Source of the DNA: Gnetum montanum
Lineage: Eukaryota; Streptophyta; Gnetopsida; Gnetales; Gnetaceae
DNA length: 64,000 nucleotides
Direction: 5' to 3'
NCBI GenBank assembly: GCA_015680685.1
Contig: MNCI01012642.1
Location: 189,350-253,349 of the forward strand
Below the pieces are notes generated by a model. It ran no database searches, was not told the origin of the DNA, and worked only from the letters and a program-made list of their open reading frames with translations. Positions 35,830 to 48,725 of the stretch are shown piece after piece. The stretch's first letter is position 1; each line of letters begins with the position of its first letter. The position numbers were made by a program, and so were the translations under genes.

Positions 35830-38780
35830 AAACTCATCCTTGAGTCAAACAAAATCAGAACAAGCTCCATTGATTACACAATGGAGAGGTATGGGATTAT
35901 TGACTGACTAGGAATTTATTCATGTTACAATGGAGAACTAAATAGAACAAAATTAGGACATAAACACAAAAATAAAAAAGCACAAAATTACAAAATTTTG
36001 TGGAACTCATGTGATTCCAGGTGGCAATGGCTCCTCCATGGGTCACTTCCCCTTGTCCTGTGCTCCAAGTTTTGGAATTTGATGACTCTGAAGTAGTGCC
36101 TAGAGCTTTTCCTCTTCTGTTTGAGGATCTTGTGTGATACATGTTGATGCTCCAATGTTTGGTGGATTTGGCACCTACCATGGGCACGGTAGTTGCTGGA
36201 ACATCTTATTTCCTTTGACGTACTAGGCCATAAATAACTGTCGTTCCTCTTTGAAGGCTCTAGCTTTGTCCCTGTACTCTTGAAAATTTGTAAGCCATCG
36301 AGCCAAGTCCGCTGTGACATCTTTCTAGCCTTGGTAGCTGGTCTTAACTACCTCTAGTTCAGAATTTGTGACTTCTAGCTTCTGCAAAGTTTCTTGTGCT
36401 CTACAAATTATGCTTCATATTTGGTGTAGGTGGCAACTACCTGCTTCTCAAGCTCTATTCTCGAGCCTCCTGCTGTTAACATGGCTAGATTAGCATACCG
36501 CAAGTTTACCAATTCCATGTACTACTCTGTGAGCTCTTGAATCTATAGGTCTAGGCTTTTAAGTTCCCCCTAGTGGTCAAATGCATGTGTCCAATATGGC
36601 TTGCCAATCAGTGTGTTGAGCACTAAAAGTGTTGATGTGGGCCTTGGCCATATGGATCTCCTTCTCGATGACTTGCTTGTACATTTCCACCTGGTCTCTA
36701 AATTGTTCCTTTAACTTTTCATGTCACTTGGCCTCGTTTTGCCACGTGCTTATTTCAATGGCCATCTTTTGATAGATTGTGTGTACTTCCTCCATTGAGA
36801 GGGTTTGATTCTCTTTGGCCAAACGGTTCATGTCTTGGTTGACCCTGACCAACTATTCTTGTAACTGCTGAAATTTTTTTTGAGAACATTCTTCTATTTC
36901 TTTATACTGGTCAACTGAAAATTGTCAGCAGCAAGCTATTTATTCTCTTCTTGTAAGGCCTTGAGTGCTTTGGCATGTGCGTAGGTTTGTGCTTGTGCCT
37001 TGGAAGCATCCTAGTCAACCTTCTCCTTCTCCTTCACTACTCTTTTATTATTTACCAATAATTTATTGAGTTGTTCTATCCTAAAGGTGTCCAGCTGGTC
37101 TACGGGAATGAATTGAGATGGATCCCATTGTGTAGCTTACAGGTTAATGAGCCTTTCTTGGAATCTTGCCAACTTCGCTTCCATGTGCTTGGCCCTGATC
37201 TCTACCATGACCAGCTTTCCCTTGGTAGAGATGAGGTCTGATTGTGCTGCTGTAACATATTATGGAATGTCAAACAAGGATGTCATTACTTATCCTATTT
37301 GTAGCAATCAATCAAGGAGATCCTCATGCTCTATAGGAGTTATCGAGGGACTAGCTAGAGTTTGAGCATCTCATGCTCCTATGAAATCTTCTGGTGGCAC
37401 AACATGGACATTGAAAGATTCTTTGATGTGGTCTACGACCACTTCTATGGCTCCTGTTGCATCTTGGTACTACATGACCACCACTATGACCCCTTCACCC
37501 ATTTTCAATTACACCTAGAAAGATGCAGCATTCCCTAAAATTTGTTGTGACAAATGAGTCTTCCTTCCTCCTGTTTGAATGGACACCTCATCCCATGTAT
37601 GATCAATCAAAATTGTGAGTCATATGATGTCATTGATGATGTAGAAGAGATTAGCATCATCACAACTTCCCTAGCTAACCGTCTTAGCGATGGCCCTGAG
37701 ATGGCTCATCGATGGTCAATAATCCTGTGGTGGTGGTGATGGTTGGTCTCGCTGGCTCATGCTAGGCCTTGTGCTTGGGAGTTGGCTAGGCCTAGCAGTT
37801 TGAGTTGTAGTAAGCCCCACCATCTGTTCTTGCTTTGGCTCTGGCTCTAGTGTCTCACTAGCACTTTTCCTTGGAGCTGGTGGCTTCAATAGTTCAATGA
37901 ATGAAGCATTTTGGGCTCTTCTAAGGATGTCATTAGTGTACCCCAGAATACTAGCACGTTTGCATAGCTTCTTGATGAGACAAGGGAAGGGAAATGCAAA
38001 TTTTCCTGTCTTGTCTTCTTCAAACCACCTCAAGATCTCCATGAGATACAAATGAGAAAGGTTAGCAGTAGTCTTTCCCATCAATATCACACTTCCTCGT
38101 GCTGCATACGTTGAGATTCTTTTTAATCCTCTCATGGGGAAGATGTGATAAGTGCCAATCTTGAAGTATATCCTTTCTTCCAGTGTCAACTCTTCATATG
38201 TCTTGTCCTCTTTGCTGTACACCATGTCCAACCAAACTCTTCGCACATCAACATCAGAGCGAGTGGATAGATGAGCAACTTTTGGCCCTATATTCTAAAG
38301 GTTCAACACTTTTTAGATGGCCTTGGTAGAAAAATCTACAAACATGCCACAAATGTCAACTATGGCACCTTCTTCCTTATTGTGCCAAAATTGGTACATT
38401 TCTCCTAAGTACCAAGCACCACTTTTAGAGAGGATAGGTCATAATGGAGACCCTTTGAGTTGGTCCCTAACAGCCTCAGGAGCAAATTCCATGAAAGGTC
38501 CAAAGTTTAATTCCATAATCATAACTACCAATGTGGACCTTTCTCAGATAGCCTAGACACACTCCAGGGACAACATGAGGTGTTGTCCCTATTCAAGTGC
38601 TTCAGTAGCTCCTCCTTTCACCTATCCTGACTACATAGTAGTAAGAATCTCTTGATGGATGCTAAATGATTACACCTCCTACTATGCATGTTGTTTAGGA
38701 GACACTTGTCCTTTGCCTCTCCTGGGTCACTTGGATACACCTTGAGAGGGTCTTTCTTGTTGTCGACGTTTAGGGGCCAT
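35830..38780 (-). pseudogene. Ath-4 third ORF in the env position (plant transposon-protein-like)
   Basis: Starts at ATG 38780-38778 (M-A-P-K-R-R-Q-Q) and runs toward the 3' LTR for nearly 1,000 codons, with stops. The best open part (38246-37719, 176 codons) has V-R-R-V-W-L-D-M-V, I-Y-F-K-I-G-T-Y-H-I-F-P, L-Y-L-M-E-I-L-R-W and F-P-F-P-C-L-I-K-K-L-C-K, then a Pro/Gln-rich linker. I read this as similar to the family annotated as 'putative plant transposon protein domain', from memory of its pattern. The rest (37500-36200) is Gln/Glu/Lys-rich and coiled-coil-like. No signal peptide or membrane segment is visible, so its role is unknown; calling it env would go too far. Confidence 0.62.
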
Positions 38781-40560
38781 TCGCAGTCACATGAGGCTGA
38801 CCATTAGTAAGGTTGTTTACAAAATTTAAGTTATACCTTACTTTTGCCTTAATAAATTCATTTCTTATTTTGTGTGATCCAGAGTTAGAAAATCATGTGG
38901 AAATGTCCCCTAAACATTTTAATATTAGGCCCCTTAATTTCATTAGGTGGATTTAAAATTTAATTTCCTAGTGTAGGTGAGGAGATAAGATTGTTTTTGG
39001 CACATGTTTATCATTTTTTATAATCAATTACCCTTGATAGTGTCTTTGGATGATGATGAATTTTGAAAAATTTATACACAATTTGGAGTGTACCCTTCCC
39101 CCACGCCTACGCTAAAGACTCTGGGTTCAAGTAGGTTCTTTTGAAATAAGAATTGGAGCACTAGTGAGCGAGTTATGGCTATTGGAATAAGAGGTGCACA
39201 AGTCGCAAGTCGTAGAAGAAAATTTGAAAAATTCCCTCGTGTGAATAGTTNNNNNNNNNNNNNNNNNNNNNNNNNNNNNNNNNNNNNNNNNNNNNNNNNN
39301 NNNNNNNNNNNNNNNNNNNNNNNNNNNNNNNNNNTGAAGGCACAAAAAATATAATGATGTAGAAGCTGGCAATGGAATGCATGAATCAGATGAGGAGAAA
39401 GGACATGTGTTGGGACATAGGAATGTTTGAACTAGAAGGATAATGAGGGAAAGAGTATTGTAATTCTTGGAGGGTATAAAATGATGTGATGGTGATGTGT
39501 TGTGAGTGTAGATTACAAGGGTTACGCAAGTGGATCCTCCCCAAAGCAGGTTCCAACCTATAATGCCCTTGCGTAACCACACCTTAAAATGTCCATAGGT
39601 ACTAGAAGGGTTAAATGTAATCTACACCAGTTCCACAAAACACACACATGTAGATACCACCATGATGAGGTATGAATTTAATGCTACATAAGACACGAGT
39701 CACAAATTCATAAATAGAAAGATGAGGTGAATTGTAGAAGGGATTACAGAGATTGGGACATGAGGTAACTGACTCAGGGTACAATGAATCCTTAGTGTAA
39801 GGCATGATTAATGTGTCATTAACCTGTTGTTCAAAAATTAGGACCAAGTCCATTCCTCTAATCAGTGACATTGCATTTTTTTATCCCAATGATAGAAAAT
39901 AATAAGAGCATCATGATGGCAAGACGTATGATCACTTGGCATTTTGTCTAAGGAAAGAGTGATTTTTGCTTTGCGGCACACATGTTGTTTTTTCTTTTAT
40001 GCTTAATCTAGAGAAGTCGCCTACCTTCAGGCATGGATGCATGTCTTTCTAGTGGGATCCCCTAGAATAGCATTAGTTTTTCTTTATTGAGTTCCTTTAT
40101 TACTCTTACTCCCATTTTCCATTAGATCTACAAGGATCTTAGTACAACTAGGCTGCATGATAACTCCTATAGATATTACCAAAGAGAATCCACAAGTCCC
40201 CTTGATGTCACACCCTAGCCATTCGCTACTTAGTCCATCCTTCTTCACTCTAGGCATAATGAGCATAAAATTACTTTAAGTTTTAATGATGTCAAAAATA
40301 TTATTGTACCTAGAGTAGACCCTCTTATTAATAGGATGTGTGGATGGATTTTGTGAGCTTATTGGTCAAATAATTAGTCACCTGAGACTTGATAGCAAAG
40401 AACAACACCTTTACCAACAAGTCACATGAGTGTTTTATTCGTAGATGAGATTACTTATGGAAAGATAAAAAGATAAAACAATAAATTGAAAATGAAAAAC
40501 TGGAAAACAAAAAATTATAAAATTAAAGAAATGAAAAAAAAAAGAAAAAAGAAAACATTT
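38781..40560 (-). other. Ath-4 3' noncoding remnant, pol deleted
   Basis: Contains a block shared with Ath-3 and Ath-5 (39530-39580: GCAAGTGGATCCTCCCC ... GCCCTTGCGTAACC) and the A-rich tract (40470-40560), which in the other copies lies beside integrase. Gag ends right at that tract, so the deletion removed protease through integrase. N gap at 39251-39334. Open frames across the gap are not meaningful. Confidence 0.65.
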
Positions 40561-40569
40561 ATTAATTTT

Positions 40570-41816
40570 GTGTTGTTAGAATGGAGGATACCCCCCATAA
40601 CTAAACGGTTGAGCATGGCTAGAATTAATAAATGGAAGGTTAGGATCCTTGCATGTTGGAAATATTGGGACCCGATCATATCCAAACCACTGGGTATCTT
40701 TTGGGGTGGTGGTTGGAATGTACCCAAATTGGGGTTCACACACTTGATTATAATTGACATAGTGGGGCAAGTTATAAGATGTGGTCGATCAATACGGGGT
40801 TGACCCACTATGGAACCCTTGACCATAAGATGGTATGCAAGGATTGGTATGTCTCCCTATGTGGAAATATTCATTGGGCCCCATAGTTGTTGAAGTATTG
40901 ATTGGTGGCCCAGAGAAAGTAACACAAGGTGTTGGGTTTGTAGAGGAAGATGCACCATAGTGCTAGACTTGTGCTAGGTTGGAGGATACAATGGTCTCAG
41001 AACTGTGTTATCCCTTCTTACGGTCACATTTAAAGAAGGGATGCCTTTGGTGTGGTGTGTTTCCACTACTGTTGTCAGTAGAAGCACAAGTAACATTTGT
41101 GGGTTGATGCTGCAGTGCAAACCCTTCAGGTATAATTGGTGACGATGTAGAAGGAGGTGAAGGATGAGAATGTTGAAATTGAGGAAAAGTGAAAGGTACC
41201 CAAGGTGGTGGTTGTGTTAGAGAGGATATGTCTTGATAATACCTAGGAGAATAATAATAATGTGGTGAGATAGAGGATGTTAACCCGATTAGGGAAATAG
41301 GATGTTGAACTTGATAAGCATTGGTGTTCGGATGGTATGAAGGGTGTAAGCAGTTTGGGGGTGGCCTCCCCCATGACTGGGATTGTTGCCACTATGATCG
41401 AACACAATATTTCTTTATGAACTCTAGATGTAACACTCTTCCCCAATGCTCCTATAAGTGTGACAAGAATGGGCATTAATGCTTGGGGTGATCGTACAAG
41501 CAAATGTTGCATTGATATGTATGATTAGCAGTTGACTTCTCATTTTCTTCAACATTTCTTTCTGATTTTCTAAAGGTGTTTTTTGCTACTTATTGATTCA
41601 TCATGGTTCTATCTCTAAAAATTTTGGTATATTCTCCACATTTTTTATGCATCCATTCCATCATCCTATTGATCTTTGCCTCTACTTCATCTAGTGATTG
41701 TAATACTAGCAAAGATGGTTCCACCTCCTTGCGGTGAGTTGATTTCTCCTCTTTATTATCATGGGCTCTTGTTGATTTAAGGTTTTGGGCCTATTGAGAT
41801 TTTTCAATGTTCTTCC
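40570..41816 (-). pseudogene. Ath-4 gag, 3' part (left of Tat-1)
   Basis: The C-terminal half of Gag, continuing the piece at 50563-51292. It has K-I-N-R-M-M-E-W-M, then the knuckle C-N-I-C-L-Y-D-H-P-K-H-x-C-P (near 41500), with a stop inside, and a Pro/His/Ser-rich tail with repeated Y and P to about 40576. Stops are scattered. Confidence 0.75.
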
Positions 41817-43404
41817 TATACTGAACTAAATCATCGGTGTAAGACTAGAAGGGAAAACAAACACCAAAAGATCATCAGGCAAACATAGCTGACCTTGCCT
41901 TCACCAGAGGGCAAGCTAGAAAAGTAAACGAAGGCAGAGTGCCTTGGATGGTCTGCATGCAAAACAACCAAGGACTTCCCCAAGTGTAAACTATGGCTTG
42001 TGCTGGGGTTATCGTAACTGATGTTTTAGATGTAAACAGAGCACACTAAATGTAAACGTACATAGAAAAATATTGCAAGCAAAATGTAAACTAAATGTAA
42101 AGTAGAGTAAGCAAAATAATGGCTAGCAAAATGAACTATATTGTATTTCTTAGAAAGGATGTGCACCGGTCAAAGTGTAGCTGCACGTGTGGATGGTAGG
42201 TCAAGCACCAAGTCCAGGGGTGATTTGATGTGATGTGATGCATTTTAGAAGTGCTTGGATGCTAGGAGTCAAATGTGTCAAGCGCCCAAGGATTGCTGGT
42301 TTGAGTTTCCTAAGCTGTCAACCTTCAAAATTTCCAACCCCATTTATGTGAATTGATAGGGTATTTATAGGGTTTGTCCAGGTTCGGGCACAAAATTCCT
42401 TGATGGAATCAATAGTTGAGAAAAGAGAGGAAAATGGATTATGTGACACATGTCCGATGGACAGCTGTGTGTGAGTTGGACGTGTGTGGGCAAGCTACGT
42501 TTTTGACTAGGTGCATTGTATCTTACAACGTGTGAAAACTCACTCAAGCTATCTTACGCTCATGAAAGCACAATTTGGAGCTTAAGAACTTGATGAATGA
42601 TGAAAATTTACAATGAAATAACAAGGGAAATTAACTCTGGCTTGCTTGAAACTTTTGGATTCCTGACTTGACTACAGCAGGATGTCGATTCGAGTGGTTC
42701 CGTGGTTGTTTGAGATGTCTCCACCTGATCAGGACTTCCAGCATGAGTTGATTTTGTCACAGTGTGTCTTAGCATATATTTAGCATGTGTACACTACACT
42801 CACACTACACTCATGCTGCAGCGTGACTTCAATGTGAGTGAGCAAAGACTTGCAATTTTTCATCAAATTTTAAACTTTGAAGGCTGATTCCTGAGTGAAA
42901 CAATTTTCTAGCTATGGTTGATCTTGAGAGTTAGAAACTAAGGTTGAAAATGACTTGTTTTGAGCTACTTATGGTAGGTCATGCTGGACTCATGCTACAG
43001 CGTGACCTCAAAAACTTCTGAAAACTTGCAATTTTGAGCTGAAATCTGGCATTCTGAAGGCTGGGACCTAAAGGTGGGACCAAATGCTATCAAGGATGAA
43101 CCTGAGGATGACTTGCACCTTGGAAATCAAGTTAGTTTTGGGCTTAGTTTGGAGGTTATGAAAGTTGGTCATGCTGGACTCACATTGCCAGCGTGACCAC
43201 AACATGTCCTACAGCATGACCTACACTTTTTGACTTCATTTTGCCGCTGTTTGGAGTTGCTCACACTGAGGGTAAGCTAGCTTGATAGCTTGAGCAAGCT
43301 GGGCTTGACCTCCATGCCTTAGTCAAATTTTTGCCTCCTAAAACTTCGAAAGAGCTTGAGTCATCCCCATTTCAAAGTACTAGGCTGAAATTAGTGGTGT
43401 TTCA
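41817..43404 (-). repeat. Tat-1 3' LTR
   Basis: 1,588 bp; minus strand begins TGAAACACCAC and ends in the TATA equivalent of TGTACTGA read in reverse. TATAAATA reads minus at 42362-42369. Its U3 (about 42740-43220) is full of AGCGTGACC / GTCACGCTG words in both orientations. Confidence 0.87.
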
Positions 43405-45600
43405 TTGGTCCCTCTTTGTCGACATCTGGAGAAATCCACCCAAGATGCATCGACAAAGAAGTGAAAAACACCATGAACAACCAAGCATTAAGCATTAATT
43501 GTTGACCCTTGGATGGATTTCATTGCACCATTTTCAAAAGTACATGGGATTGAGGGAATGTGGTTCAAGATGCAAGGGAATTGGTTGTAATCGAGGGAAG
43601 CCAAGAGTTGATCAAGAGTTATGATTGCTACCGGGATTATGGGAGAGGAAATTCTCTCACGTGAATGAGCCATATCTTTAGTCCTTATGAATAGCCAGTG
43701 TTCAGCAGACTTGAAAGTAAGACATTGGAGGTATGTTCTTTGGAGAAACAGGACTCTCATAGAGTGTTTATAGGGCCTGTTGTAAACAACCAAAGCCACG
43801 CGATGATGTGCAACATGATCTCTTTGAGACATGAGCATAACTGGTTTTCCAAGATAATTGCCTTCTCACCTGGGGTTTGTATGAGAATAGCCAATAGTCC
43901 TTGGTCTATGATGTCAACGGGGTCATGAAGACCTTTTCCGTGCATTTTTCTCTTTGACCTTTTTATTCTTTTTCTTTTTGTTTGTTTCTTCTTTTCTTTT
44001 ATTTTTTCTTTTCTTTTCTATTTTTTCTTTTCTTATTTTTGGGTCCTTTTGAAAGAGCTTGGTTTTAGTATTGTGCTCATGTTTGAGCACTTGCATTTTG
44101 TGTCATGCATCATATACTATGTTTTGCATTGCAACTGCTTAGAGAGTCACAGTGTGCAACAGTGTATCAAGGGCTTTGAGGTGAGTAGGACACAATGTAT
44201 CTAGGGGATGTAATTGAACAAGATAAGGGGCGATGATGGGGAAATAGGGGATTTATTGGAGGTCAGGAATATACTTATGAATGGATTGATTAACCCAGTT
44301 ACATGCGTCAGGAAGAATGTGATGCCTTGTCATCATGATGAGGTGCACCTATGCACGAACGCCTCAGGCATGTCATCCTGCAAACACAAATTCAAGAAGA
44401 TAAGAAAAAATACAAATGATTCGGTTAACTAAGCACTTTAAACAAGGAGATGGAGCCACCATGTGCGATTTTCAAAGCAAATGGAATCATGAATGACCAT
44501 CAGCCTCATCATGGCCCATGAGACAAATTATGCAGCAAGTAGTTGTGGAACATGAACAGCTAATTATAACAACAAATCTTTTCAAGTTTGTGCATGGTCA
44601 TTAATGATGTGACTAGTTTATAGTCTTAGTGGACTGTTGTAGGTTAGTTTCATGTCATAACCCTTTGGACGATGCCAGTTTAGTGTTGTAGCGAACATTG
44701 TGTTGCTAGTTTATAGTTGTAGTGGACTGTGAAGAAGCAAGCCAGTTTATAGTCTTAGTGGACTCTAGATGCTAGTTTCACGTCATGGCAGACAGATGTC
44801 ATAGTTTAGCATCATACCAGATAGAGCTCTATGGTGTCAATTTATTGTCATGACTCTAGGACATTCTATGGTACCAGTTTCAAGTCATGGCCCCCGGACC
44901 ATTCTATGGTATCAATTTTAAGTCATGATGCCAAGACTTGTCTATGGTATTAGTTTTAAGTCATGATGCTAGGACTGTTCTATGGTATCAGTTTTAAGTC
45001 ATGACGCTAAGACTATTCTGTGGTATTAGTTTTAAGTGATGACGCTAGGACTGTCTATGCCAGTTTATAGTCATAGCTAACTATCTGTGCTTACCTTGCT
45101 TGTGTAAGGTGTGATGCTGCATGCATGGTCATGCTATGTGTCTACAAGATGCTACAAAGATCAACTAGGAATAAAACAACATCAAGCGACACTTGTTGTA
45201 CATAGATTTGAAATGTATGAATGAAAGAAAAGAAATGCCAAAAGTGATAGTTTTAGGCCGTTCCGAGCTGTATGCTAGTTTAAGGCCTTTTTGGGCCATG
45301 TGTTTTTATAGTTTTATGTTTTTCAAATGCAATGTGTAAACTAAGTTGATGAATTTGTAAACAAAGAAAAATGCATAATCTAAGTGAGCGGGAAAAATGT
45401 AAACACATAGGCTAGTGCAATGTAAACAAAAGTCAAAAATGCATGTCAGAGGGGTAGGCAAAAGGTATGCAAGCATCTAGCACATTTTCAGCCAAGGGAG
45501 AGTCTTGTTCATGTAGTTGCTTTCTAACTAGGAATGGATTAGGGAGCATGCAAGGTTTAGGGTCCTCTGGGGGGCTGTCAGCTTCAACCACTTATTCGGG
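43405..45600 (-). other. Tat-1 3' untranslated region with polypyrimidine tract
   Basis: Runs from the polypurine tract (43405-43423) to the protease end. 43945-44045 is nearly pure pyrimidine on the plus strand. 44600-45070 holds degenerate tandem repeats (separate entry). A 116-codon minus frame (43488-43838) is open but has no recognised feature. Confidence 0.65.
44828..45054. repeat. 38-bp tandem repeat, six units
   Basis: Units begin TCTATGGTATYAGTTTTAAG at 44828, 44865, 44903, 44941, 44979 and 45017, so the period is 37-38 bp. Diverged relatives (AGTTTATAGTCTTAGTGGACT) extend left to about 44610. Plant Tat/Ogre elements are known for hypervariable tandem repeats in this 3' position. 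Confidence 0.9.
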
Positions 45601-46400
45601 TGTGTTAGCCTCAAGTGTTGCGTTGGTTACTGTAGGTGTACCATCAAGAAACTATTTTTTCAAAACTTGTGCCATGTCTATGTCATGAATAGTCCAAGAG
45701 GAAATGTTATCACCATGGATGATAACTTTACCACCTTCACATGGAAGGTGGATTTCTTAATGGATGGGAGAGGAGATGGCCCTTAGTTGGGCTAGCCAAG
45801 GCCTGCCTAGAATCATGTTGAAACCTAGCATCTCCTCTATGACAGTGAAATCTACACTAGTGGGGAATTACTCTCCTGCCACAAAGGCTAAGTTGATTGT
45901 ACCTCTAACCATGACACATGATCTATTGAAGGATTTTAAACACGTGATTTTGGTTGGCCTGATTTCGTCTGCCAGGCCTAGCTTGTCGATGATGGAGTAC
46001 AAGACTACATTTATTACTGCACCATCATCAACGTGCACTTTGTGGATGGTGCACTACCCAACATGAATGCTAATGGATAGTGGAGCTACAGTAACTTCCC
46101 CTCGTTTGGGGTTGACTTTAACTACATCATCACAGAATACTAGGGAGGTTGAACTCAACTCTTGTGATGTAGGGGGCAACATTGTTGCATGTATAGATGT
46201 CTCATCTGCAGGGATGTCCTCTGTAATAGGAATGGAGGCCAAGATCTTGGACATTGCTTGGCAGTGAGTAGATGAAGTCATGACCAAGTCGTATAAGCTA
46301 AATGTTGTGTTCTTTTTCTTGAGCATTTGCTTCACTTGGGTTAGTTCAGCTACAAATTCCTTGTCACTAGTCGTTGTGCTAGCCTAGATTTCCTCCATGT
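45600..46400 (-). pseudogene. Tat-1 protease region
   Basis: A minus frame (46335-46054) ends in I-S-I-H-V-G, then continues V-H-V-D-D-G-A-V-I-N-V-V where Tat proteases have V-D-G-G-S. Further on come I-E-E-M-L-G-F-N-M-I-L-G-R-P-W-L (near 45800), the retropepsin C-terminal motif, and G-G-K-V-I-I-H-G-D. A few stops are present. The Asp-Gly pair survives but the neighbour is Asp rather than Gly or Ser. Confidence 0.75.
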
Positions 46401-46739
46401 GGCTTGAGAGACAGATCTCTCATGGAGGGGACTCGAGCTTGGTTTGTTTGGTCTACTTGGGGGTAGGGACCCTAGTGTTTAGTTTTTTTTTGCTAGTTGT
46501 GGCCTTTGCTTCGGCCATGGGGGTTGCGAGATGCTCGTTTGTCCTACTGCATTGCCATTTGCTGGGCCTACCCAAGTTGCTAGTGTGATCAACCCTTGAA
46601 GGAGGGATTGAGATGTTGCCCACTATTAGGCTTCGAGTAGGTGAGGTGTGACTGACTCGTTGTGGTACCTTGATGATGAAATGTTGATTAGTAGTTTTTG
46701 TTGCCGAGTCATGCCAATTTAACGTCTTAGCGAACGATT

Positions 46740-48725
46740 ATTGTGGGATCTTGACCACAAAGGAAGGCCTCTTGCTTGTGGAGGCTGAGAGGACCTTTGC
46801 CTTGTTAGGAGGCACACGGATCATGAAAGGTTGTTGCACGTGTTTGGGCTTGCCACCTATGCTAATTGAGTTTATGACATAGGAGGCATCGTCTATGTTG
46901 GATTGACTTGCCATGTCAACCACCAATTGGCCTTTCTCTATCATTTCCTATAGGTCATCTTGCAAAGCATGACAATTGTTTGTATTGTGACTAGCCATTT
47001 GATAGTAATGATAGTATTGGTCCAATTTAAAATTTTGTGGGATTGGGGGCTCATTTGGTATTGCTAATGTGGGGTTCCTTAGTAGTTCACAGTACCTATC
47101 ATGTTTTTAGTGGGTAATCTCTGATATGTGTTTTTGTTGGATTTGCCTAGCTTTGAAGAGTTGCTCCAATAGTTGAGAGGGTTTCATCGGTAGTGGGTAT
47201 ACTTTGAGCAGTCCTTGCACTAAAAGTTGGGCCTTGGGGTGGCCCCTGCTGATGTAGGTGAGTTCACGCCAAAGTTGGCAGCTTTGTTAGCTAGGGCTTT
47301 GGGTTGATTAGTTGTCAAGCCCTAGTTGGTTGCTTTTATGCTTGCAGCCATCGTTGCTACTGTCGTGTTTTTCTTACAAGCATGTTGGTTTCTGTAGGCC
47401 ACATAAGCTAGGTCATTGCTTGATTGCATCGCCTCTTCTATGTTCTTAATTTATGCAAATGCTTAACTCAAAGTACGAGAACTCAAATAATAAATTTTTG
47501 ACTTAACGAAGTCATTCATAGCGACCTTAAAAATGGTGAGCAAGTATGTCTCAGGTATAGGCTCGTGGAGTTCATTCAAGGCTGCACTCCACCTTTGGAT
47601 GAATTTTTGCACTGGCTCTAAAGGAACTTGTTTAATCTAAATAAAGCTATATAGAGTGGCTTCATGTTTTAGATTATACTTGAAATGAGTAACAAACTGA
47701 TGTAATAAATCCTCCAGAGAGGATATAGAGTTACAGGGTAAATCCCAGTACCAGTCTAAGGTTTTTCTTGTTAAGGACATAGCAAAAACTCGTAGAATTG
47801 CATGAGGCTAGGCCTGAAGCAGTAGACATTCTAGTCAAAATGTTACTAGATGGGTGTTTGGATCTCCCTCTCCATTGTATTTGGTTAGTTGAGGTAATGA
47901 GATTTCCTTTGGCAAGGTTAATGGTGGAATTGAAGGGTAGATTAGGTCATCTTGGTAGAAGTCCAACACCTTGATTTCCTTAGTGTTCATAGTTGTAAGG
48001 CACCTTACCTCTTTAGTTAACAAGTGCATCATTTTCTACGTGTCTACCCACTCTTGGGTGGTAGCCAAACCGGTGGGTTGAGTAGATTACGATTGATAGT
48101 AGTTTGATTGTTGTATCGTTTGTGGAAAGCGAGCCTATTGGGTTGTCAGTTGTTATTGTGATGGAGCAACATTCAAAGATGGGATCACAAGGTGTGGTAC
48201 GTTGTAGTAAGTTGGTTTGTGTTGTTGAACAGCTAGTGAAACCCACTACCCAGCCATAGGTTGTGAGGTGACACCTTGAACGTGTTGTGCTGAAGTAGTC
48301 AGAGGTGCCCCAAGGGTTTGTACTTATGGTATGTAATAGGTGGATGTGGAAGCTGGTACCTCTTTTTGAGAAGCTAGTCCTTGCATGTATGTGGATGAAG
48401 GAGGAAGCATGGTTCCTTCCAAGAAAGGTTGGAATAATGGGTTTGTATAGGCGTGAGAACTGATGGTATGGTACAAATCCCCATGCTCAGATTGGGTAGC
48501 AAAGTTATCTTCCTCATCTCCACTCTGAGGCTCTATCAGAGGTGGTTGTAAGGCTTGACTCCTTGCCATGAGAAGTTGAGATATGAGTCGATGATGGTGT
48601 TCGAAAAGGGGGATTATGTCAAATGCTGAGGGAGTGAACTGACGACCTCCCTTGTAGATGAGCTCATAGTTTCGCTTGGCTTCTCTTTCTATGTGATCAA
48701 TAGGTAAGTTGGCTTGGATTTTCAC
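46740..48725 (-). pseudogene. Tat-1 gag
   Basis: From 48725 the minus strand reads an Ala/Gln-rich N-terminus. The capsid motif L-P-K-E-I-S-L-P-Q-L-T-K-Y-N-G-E-G-D-P follows at 47835-47940. The core F-A-M-S-L-T-R-K-T-L-D-W-Y-W-D-L-P lies near 47740-47790. Near 46950-47010 is Y-Y-H-Y-Y-Q-M-A-S-H-N-T-N-N-C-H, corresponding to the Tat-type Y-C-x-Y-H-x4-H-x4-C box with its first Cys and His lost. The downstream piece at 46944-46738 is open. Stops and frameshifts occur. Confidence 0.78.

Noticed and set aside
39127-39582. 151-codon minus ORF in Ath-4
   Set aside because: Crosses an 84-base N gap and lies in the 3' noncoding remnant; one part matches noncoding sequence of Ath-3 and Ath-5.
40486-40826. 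Plus-strand Lys-rich ORF next to the A-rich tract
   Set aside because: Lys codons come from the A-rich tract; the minus strand holds the Gag C-terminus.
43405-43425. TTGGTCCCTCTTTGTCGAC as a plus-strand primer binding site
   Set aside because: TATA, gag and protease all read minus, so this is the polypurine tract seen from the other strand.
45467-46588. Plus-strand open frames over the Tat-1 protease region
   Set aside because: They are antisense shadows; the minus strand carries the protease motifs.
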